Origin: an uncultured Microbacteriaceae bacterium
GTDB taxonomy: Bacteria; Actinomycetota; Actinomycetes; Actinomycetales; Microbacteriaceae
Assembly (NCBI GenBank): GCA_937896185.1
Contig: CALBMG010000142.1
Location: forward strand, 1-10,815
Length of the DNA: 10,815 nucleotides
Reading direction: 5' to 3'
Below, one piece after another: positions 6,767 through 10,815 of this stretch. Each line of letters starts with the position of its first letter. Position 1 is the stretch's first letter. The notes beneath the pieces are model-generated. The model was not told the origin of the DNA. It did not search any database and saw only the letters and a program-made list of their open reading frames with translations. The position numbers and the translations under genes were made by a program.

Positions 6767-7407
6767 CCGGACCGCTTCCCTCCAACCCGCGCGAAGCATG
6801 GGACGACCTGAAGGCGGGAAACGCAAGATTCATCTCGGGTGAACCCGCGCACCCCCGCCAAGACGTCGAGCACCGCGCCGACATTGCGGGCGGACAGACC
6901 CCCCACGCAGCACTGTTCGGATGTTCGGATTCCCGACTGTCCGCTGAAATCATTTTTGACTGCGGACTCGGCGACCTCTTTGTAGTCCGCAACGCCGGTC
7001 AGACGATTTCCCAGTCGGTCATCGGCTCACTCGAATACGCGGTGAGCGCCTTGGGCGTGCACCTGATCCTGGTGCTCGCACACGATTCGTGCGGTGCGGT
7101 ACAGGCTGCGGTGGATTCGCGACTCGAGGAAACACCCGATGTTCCTGTCAACGTCCGCGGCATCATCGACACGATTCAGCCCGCAATCGATCGCGTGCTC
7201 TTGGCGAACGGCACCACCGATGTACGCCAGATTGACCTCGACCATGTGGGCGAGGAACACCTGCGCGACACCATCGCCGAACTTCTCGCCACCAGCGAAC
7301 TCATCACCGAAGGCATCGCCAGCGGTACGCTTGCTGTGGTGGGAGCCACCTACAACCTTCGCGATGGCCGCGTCTCCGCCTCCGTAGTCATCGGCGATAT
7401 TCACTAA
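6763..7407 (+). CDS. Beta-class carbonic anhydrase
   Basis: The 214-residue protein has the beta-carbonic anhydrase zinc site: Cys54 and the Asp56/Arg58 dyad in CSDSRLSAE (54-62), then His107 and Cys110 in LAHDSCGAVQAAV (105-117). FVVRNAGQ (73-80) and SLEYAVSALGVHLILVL (89-105) are also typical. It interconverts CO2 and bicarbonate in the cytosol, probably supplying bicarbonate to carboxylases. No signal peptide is present, and length fits the bacterial family. The start is the ATG at 6763, sharing ATGA with the upstream stop, which implies coupled translation. The same frame extends upstream to 6631 inside the previous gene without support. fumC follows after 15 nt. The loop reads AHDSCGA rather than the commoner GH(T/S)xCGA; the ligands are unaffected. 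Confidence 0.94.
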   Translation: MTGPLPSNPREAWDDLKAGNARFISGEPAHPRQDVEHRADIAGGQTPHAALFGCSDSRLSAEIIFDCGLGDLFVVRNAGQTISQSVIGSLEYAVSALGVHLILVLAHDSCGAVQAAVDSRLEETPDVPVNVRGIIDTIQPAIDRVLLANGTTDVRQIDLDHVGEEHLRDTIAELLATSELITEGIASGTLAVVGATYNLRDGRVSASVVIGDIH

Positions 7408-7410
7408 CAC

Positions 7411-7415
7411 AGGAG
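7411..7415 (+). promoter_or_regulatory. Shine-Dalgarno of fumC
   Basis: AGGAG with a 7-nt spacer to the GTG at 7423. It confirms a GTG start for fumC. Confidence 0.8.
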
Positions 7416-7422
7416 TTTCAAC

Positions 7423-8820
7423 GTGACCGAATACCGTATTGAACACGACACCATGGGCGAGGTACGAGTCCCCGTCAACGCGCTGTACAGCGCACAGACC
7501 CAACGTGCTGTCGAAAACTTCCCCATCAGTGGCACCGGCCTAGAATCCGCACAAATTGTGTCGTTGGCACACATCAAGCGCGCCGCCGCGATTGTGAACG
7601 AACGACTGGGCATCCTGCCCGCAGATATTCGTGACGCCATCGTGTCCGCCGCCGACGAAATCATCGCGGGCCAGCACCACGAACACTTCCCCGTCGACAC
7701 CTACCAGACCGGCTCGGGCACCAGCTCGAACATGAACATGAACGAGGTGCTGTCGAGCCTCGCCACAGCACGACGAGGCGCACCGGTTCACCCCAACGAC
7801 CATGTCAACGCCTCGCAGTCATCGAACGATGTATTCCCCACATCGGTGCACATCGCCGTCACCAACGCCTTGGTCAATGACGCAATCCCCGCACTGCGCC
7901 ACCTCGCCGACGCACTGGACGTCAAGGCCGAGGCCTGGAAATCACACGTGAAGCCGGGTCGCACCCACCTCATGGACGCCACCCCCGTCACCCTCGGACA
8001 GGAATTCGGTGGCTACGCCCGCCAAATCCGCCTTGGCATCGAACGCATCGAATCGACCATCGTGCGCGTCGCCGAAGTACCCCTCGGCGGCACCGCGGTG
8101 GGCACCGGCATCAACACTCCCCTGGGCTTCTCGGCTGCGGTCATCGCAGAGTTAGCATCTGCGACAAAACTCCCCATCACCGAGGCCTTGGACCACTTCG
8201 AGGCTCAGAGCGCACGTGACGGGCTGGTCGAAGCATCGGGCGCACTGCGTGTCATCGCCGTGTCACTGACCAAGATTTGTAACGACATCCGCTGGATGGG
8301 CTCTGGCCCCAACACCGGTATCGCCGAAATTCACATCCCCGACCTGCAGCCCGGTTCATCGATCATGCCCGGCAAGGTCAACCCTGTCGTCCCCGAGGCT
8401 GTGCTTATGGTGTGCGCACGCATCATCGGTAACGACGCCACCGTCGCTTGGGGTGGCGCCAGCGGCGCATTCGAACTCAACGTCGCCATCCCCGTCATGG
8501 GTACCGCACTTCTGGAATCGATCCGACTGCTGTCGAACTCGAGCCGGGTGCTCGCCGACAAGACTGTCGACGGCCTTCTCGCCAACGTTGAACGTGCCGC
8601 GGCACTGGCCGGAATGTCGCCCTCGATTGTGACGCCCCTCAACCGCATCATCGGCTACGAAGCCGCCGCAAAGGTCGCCAAGCACTCGGTGGCCGCCGGG
8701 TTGACCGTACGCGAGTCGGTCATCGACATGGGATTTGTCGAACGTGGCGAGATCACCCTCGAACAGTTGGACACCGCCCTGGACCTTCTGTCGATGACCC
8801 ACCCGGGCGTCGCACAGTAA
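7423..8820 (+). CDS. fumC: Class II fumarate hydratase
   Basis: FumC is the iron-independent homotetrameric fumarase that interconverts fumarate and L-malate in the TCA cycle. The 465-residue product is full length and shows the three conserved active-site regions of the superfamily: [13 protein letters not shown] (96-108) with [13 protein letters not shown] (129-141); [12 protein letters not shown] (177-188) with catalytic His182; and the signature [11 protein letters not shown] (311-321) on the mobile catalytic loop. [10 protein letters not shown] (222-231) is also family-typical. The segment after the signature (VVPEAVLMV) resembles actinobacterial FumC more than E. coli FumC. It starts with GTG at 7423 behind AGGAG. 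It lies 15 nt after the carbonic anhydrase and is probably the last gene of the xseA/xseB run, ending at a strong hairpin. Confidence 0.97.
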   Translation: MTEYRIEHDTMGEVRVPVNALYSAQTQRAVENFPISGTGLESAQIVSLAHIKRAAAIVNERLGILPADIRDAIVSAADEIIAGQHHEHFPVDTYQTGSGTSSNMNMNEVLSSLATARRGAPVHPNDHVNASQSSNDVFPTSVHIAVTNALVNDAIPALRHLADALDVKAEAWKSHVKPGRTHLMDATPVTLGQEFGGYARQIRLGIERIESTIVRVAEVPLGGTAVGTGINTPLGFSAAVIAELASATKLPITEALDHFEAQSARDGLVEASGALRVIAVSLTKICNDIRWMGSGPNTGIAEIHIPDLQPGSSIMPGKVNPVVPEAVLMVCARIIGNDATVAWGGASGAFELNVAIPVMGTALLESIRLLSNSSRVLADKTVDGLLANVERAAALAGMSPSIVTPLNRIIGYEAAAKVAKHSVAAGLTVRESVIDMGFVERGEITLEQLDTALDLLSMTHPGVAQ

Positions 8821-8830
8821 ATCGACGCTG

Positions 8831-8875
8831 CAACGCAGTGCGCCCCGGCCAATTAGGTCGGGGCGCACTGCGTTG
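8831..8875. terminator. Bidirectional hairpin between fumC and the convergent membrane-protein gene
   Basis: A perfect 17-bp stem pairs 8831-8847 with 8859-8875 (left arm CAACGCAGTGCGCCCCG). It can extend three more pairs inward, including one G-U, around an AATTA loop. It lies 10 nt after the fumC stop and 5 nt past the stop of the minus-strand gene ending at 8881. Neither side has a real T-tract, so it looks like a U-poor terminator serving both directions. Confidence 0.8.
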
Positions 8876-8880
8876 ACGGT

Positions 8881-9510
8881 TTATGCCGCGTCGAGGGCGG
8901 ACGCCAGTTTCGCAAAGAAAACACGGGCCCGCAGAACCGCGACCAGGGTGAGAATGTCGGAAAACAACCAGGCGACAAGCACTACGACGAACGTGCCGAT
9001 GTCGAATGCCTCTCCCGCCAGCCGTAACGTCGTCTCCATGCGGAATGCTTGTGCCGAGATTAGCCCCGAAGCGGCCCACGGGATCCAGAACTGCAACGAG
9101 AGTTTGATCATGTCGGCGCGACCAGACTCAGCGGTTTCGTTGATCAGTGCTCGATACATCCGCAGCGGCCAAAACAGGCTCAGAATGGGCACAAGCGAAC
9201 CCACGATGGCCATGTACGGCGTATGTTTTCCTGTGAAATGTGCCGACCCCGCAGCCAACGACGTGAACCGATACAGCACCACGATCAGGGTCACTGTGAC
9301 GAGCAAGTTTGCGGCAACCGTCCCGTAGTCGATGACATCGTCAAATTCGGCGAGCATCGTGATGGCGTCATCAAAACCGGTGGAACCGTTCAGGTATGCC
9401 CACGTGACGACGGTGTAGATCGTACCTACAACGACCGAAATGCCGAACACTCCCGCCGCAATGAAGGCAATGATCGGAAACCGCTCAATAACGCTCGTGT
9501 AAGTTTTCAT
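8881..9510 (-). CDS. Polytopic membrane protein, DUF4328-like
   Basis: The 209-residue protein is mostly hydrophobic with about five predicted membrane helices: 12-38, 64-82, 99-116, 139-155 and 172-193. A motif-like stretch, LVPILSLFWPLRMYRALIN (106-124), followed by FWIPWAASGLI (141-151), resembles the Pro/Trp-rich core of DUF4328 membrane proteins. That assignment is from pattern memory and moderate at best. No catalytic or transport motif is recognised. The ATG at 9510 follows the phoH2 stop by 9 nt on the same strand. The only Shine-Dalgarno candidate (AAAGG) sits one base from the ATG, too close to work normally. A TAGATT box 6 nt upstream instead suggests a leaderless transcript, although cotranscription with phoH2 is also likely. 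It converges on fumC, sharing the hairpin at 8831-8875. Confidence 0.8.
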   Translation of the reverse strand: MKTYTSVIERFPIIAFIAAGVFGISVVVGTIYTVVTWAYLNGSTGFDDAITMLAEFDDVIDYGTVAANLLVTVTLIVVLYRFTSLAAGSAHFTGKHTPYMAIVGSLVPILSLFWPLRMYRALINETAESGRADMIKLSLQFWIPWAASGLISAQAFRMETTLRLAGEAFDIGTFVVVLVAWLFSDILTLVAVLRARVFFAKLASALDAA

Positions 9511-9516
9511 GCCTTT

Positions 9517-9522
9517 AATCTA
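9517..9522 (-). promoter_or_regulatory. Candidate -10 box for leaderless membrane-protein mRNA
   Basis: The minus strand reads TAGATT, then AAAGGC, then the ATG at 9510. The first three bases of the box are the TAG stop codon of phoH2. If functional, the transcript starts at the ATG. Confidence 0.4.
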
Positions 9523-10812
9523 GCCAAGTTCATAGGCGTCCAGAAGGTCGGTGACCAGTGCGGCAATATCGCTGCGCTCGCTGCGTTGCAACGTGATGTG
9601 CCCAAACAGGCTTTGGCCCTTCAGCGCCTCGATTACGCTAGCGATTCCATCGTGGCGGCCCACTCGAAGGTTGTCGCGCTGCGCCACATCGTGCGTCAGA
9701 ATTACGCGAGACTTTTGCCCAATACGCGACAATACCGTCAGCAGCACGTTGCGTTCCAACGACTGCGCTTCGTCCACAATCACAAACGAGTCGTGCAGCG
9801 AACGGCCTCGGATGTGTGTCAACGGCAGCACTTCGATCAGTCCACGATCCATGACTTCGTCCATCACGTTGTCGCTCACGACCGAGCTCAACGTGTCAAA
9901 GGTGGCCTGCGCCCACGGGTTCATTTTTTCTTCCGCATCTCCGGGAAGGAAGCCCAGTTCCTGGCCACCGACGGCGTAGAGGGGACGAAAGACTTGGATC
10001 TTCTTATGCTGGCGTTTCTCAAGCACAGCCTCCAGCCCCGCACATAACGCCAACGCGCTCTTGCCCGTCCCCGCACGCCCACCCAAGGAGACGATGCCAA
10101 TTGAGGGGTCCAGCAGCATGTCGATTGCCAGGCGCTGTTCAGCACTGCGACCGTGTAGCCCAAACAAGTCCCTGTCGCCGCGAACCAAATGGATACGGTT
10201 GCCCGGTTTCACTCGACCCAAAGCGTTGCCACGGTCGGAATGAATCACCAGATTCGTGTTCACGGGCATTTGTGCGATTACGGGACTGATGAGTTCTTCA
10301 TCGTCATATAGGTCTGCCATCGCATCAGCGCTGATGCGAAGTTCCTCCGTGCCGATCCATCCTGAATCAACGGCGAGCTCTGCCCTGTACTCTTCGGCAG
10401 CGAGCCCGATGCTGGCGGCTTTGACGCGCAGCGGCAAATCCTTTGACACCACGACCACGTCGTTGCCTTCCTGGGACAGGTTCAACGCGACCGCAAGGAT
10501 ACGGGTGTCGTTATCCCCCAACCTCAGACCGCTGGGCAGTGCCGCATCCGAAGTGTGGTTGAGTTCCACCCGCAACGTGCCGCCCTCGCCCACCAGCATG
10601 GGCATGTCCAAACGCTCATGCGTGTTCCGCAGATCGTCGAGCAGTCGCAGAGCCTGACGCGCAAAATATCCGAGTTCGGGGTCATGTCGCTTCTTTTCTA
10701 GTTCGGACACCACCACGACGGGCAACACAACTTCGTGTTCATCGAAACGGAATATCGCGCGGGGGTCGCTCAACAGCACCGAGGTATCGATGACATAGGT
10801 GCGCACTGTCAC
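9520..10812 (-). CDS. phoH2: PhoH2: PIN-domain RNase fused to PhoH ATPase/helicase
   Basis: The product is 430 residues if it starts at the GTG at 10812, three bases from the window edge; an upstream start outside the window cannot be excluded. Residues 1 to about 150 form a PIN nuclease domain ([12 protein letters not shown] 6-17 with Asp9; SELEKKRHD 36-44; GDNDTRIL 99-106 with Asp102; [10 protein letters not shown] 123-132 with Asp125). Residues from about 205 form a PhoH P-loop ATPase: [16 protein letters not shown] (211-226), Walker [10 protein letters not shown] (244-252), [18 protein letters not shown] (274-291), Walker B FVIVDEAQ (343-350), [17 protein letters not shown] (373-389). Mycobacterial PhoH2 proteins of this architecture are reported to unwind and cleave RNA and to pair with a small upstream antitoxin, PhoAT. 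That upstream region is not in this window. All key residues are intact, so it should be active. A small membrane-protein gene follows after 9 nt. Confidence 0.96.
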   Translation of the reverse strand: MTVRTYVIDTSVLLSDPRAIFRFDEHEVVLPVVVVSELEKKRHDPELGYFARQALRLLDDLRNTHERLDMPMLVGEGGTLRVELNHTSDAALPSGLRLGDNDTRILAVALNLSQEGNDVVVVSKDLPLRVKAASIGLAAEEYRAELAVDSGWIGTEELRISADAMADLYDDEELISPVIAQMPVNTNLVIHSDRGNALGRVKPGNRIHLVRGDRDLFGLHGRSAEQRLAIDMLLDPSIGIVSLGGRAGTGKSALALCAGLEAVLEKRQHKKIQVFRPLYAVGGQELGFLPGDAEEKMNPWAQATFDTLSSVVSDNVMDEVMDRGLIEVLPLTHIRGRSLHDSFVIVDEAQSLERNVLLTVLSRIGQKSRVILTHDVAQRDNLRVGRHDGIASVIEALKGQSLFGHITLQRSERSDIAALVTDLLDAYELG

Positions 10813-10815
10813 CGA

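Noticed and set aside
9223..10047. Long plus-strand open frame spanning phoH2 and the membrane-protein gene (274 codons)
   Set aside because: Antisense to two well-supported coding regions, with Arg/His/Gln-rich shadow composition.
1..10815. Undescribed defence system, prophage, integron, CRISPR or mobile element
   Set aside because: Every sizeable reading frame is a housekeeping gene or a conserved actinobacterial family. No direct repeats, transposase, integrase or composition break was noticed by eye.

Overview
The window reads as ordinary core chromosome of a high-G+C actinomycete (Actinomycetota, most plausibly Micrococcales/Microbacteriaceae). The evidence is protein-level resemblance to actinobacterial orthologues (GlpX, PhoH2 with a fused PIN domain, FumC, XseA) and a gene neighbourhood (glpX, fumC, phoH2, xseA/xseB, ispH) that I recall as also clustered in mycobacteria. 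The family assignment is inference. I see no tRNA, rRNA, CRISPR array, insertion sequence, phage gene or long repeat, and no non-coding stretch over 300 bp.

Layout. Left end: glpX (minus strand, 3' end cut by the window edge) diverges from fba (plus strand) across about 118 bp. These encode fructose-1,6-bisphosphatase II and class II aldolase, adjacent steps of gluconeogenesis. fba ends at a strong hairpin terminator and faces ispH (minus, isoprenoid synthesis). Behind ispH on the same strand lies a GH13 sucrose-phosphorylase-family gene. It diverges from xseA across about 110 bp holding a LacI-type operator-like palindrome.

Centre and right: xseA, xseB, a DUF4245-like membrane-anchored protein, a beta-carbonic anhydrase and fumC run on the plus strand, with two ATGA stop/start overlaps. 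xseA, xseB and fumC have their own start signals. fumC ends at a 20-bp hairpin shared with the convergent pair phoH2 and a five-helix membrane protein (minus strand). phoH2 reaches the right edge.

How the genes work together: glpX/fba serve sugar-phosphate metabolism; the phosphorylase would feed glucose 1-phosphate into the same pool; fumC and carbonic anhydrase serve the TCA cycle and bicarbonate supply; XseA and XseB form exonuclease VII; PhoH2 is an RNA-processing ATPase/nuclease.

The window does not hold an obvious undescribed multi-gene system. The points most worth a second look are: (i) four genes without a Shine-Dalgarno sequence, each with a TANNNT box 6-7 nt before the start codon, which predicts leaderless mRNAs; (ii) the LacI-like palindrome over the -35 regions of both the phosphorylase and xseA; (iii) a non-canonical acceptor-site loop in the phosphorylase, which leaves its true substrate open.
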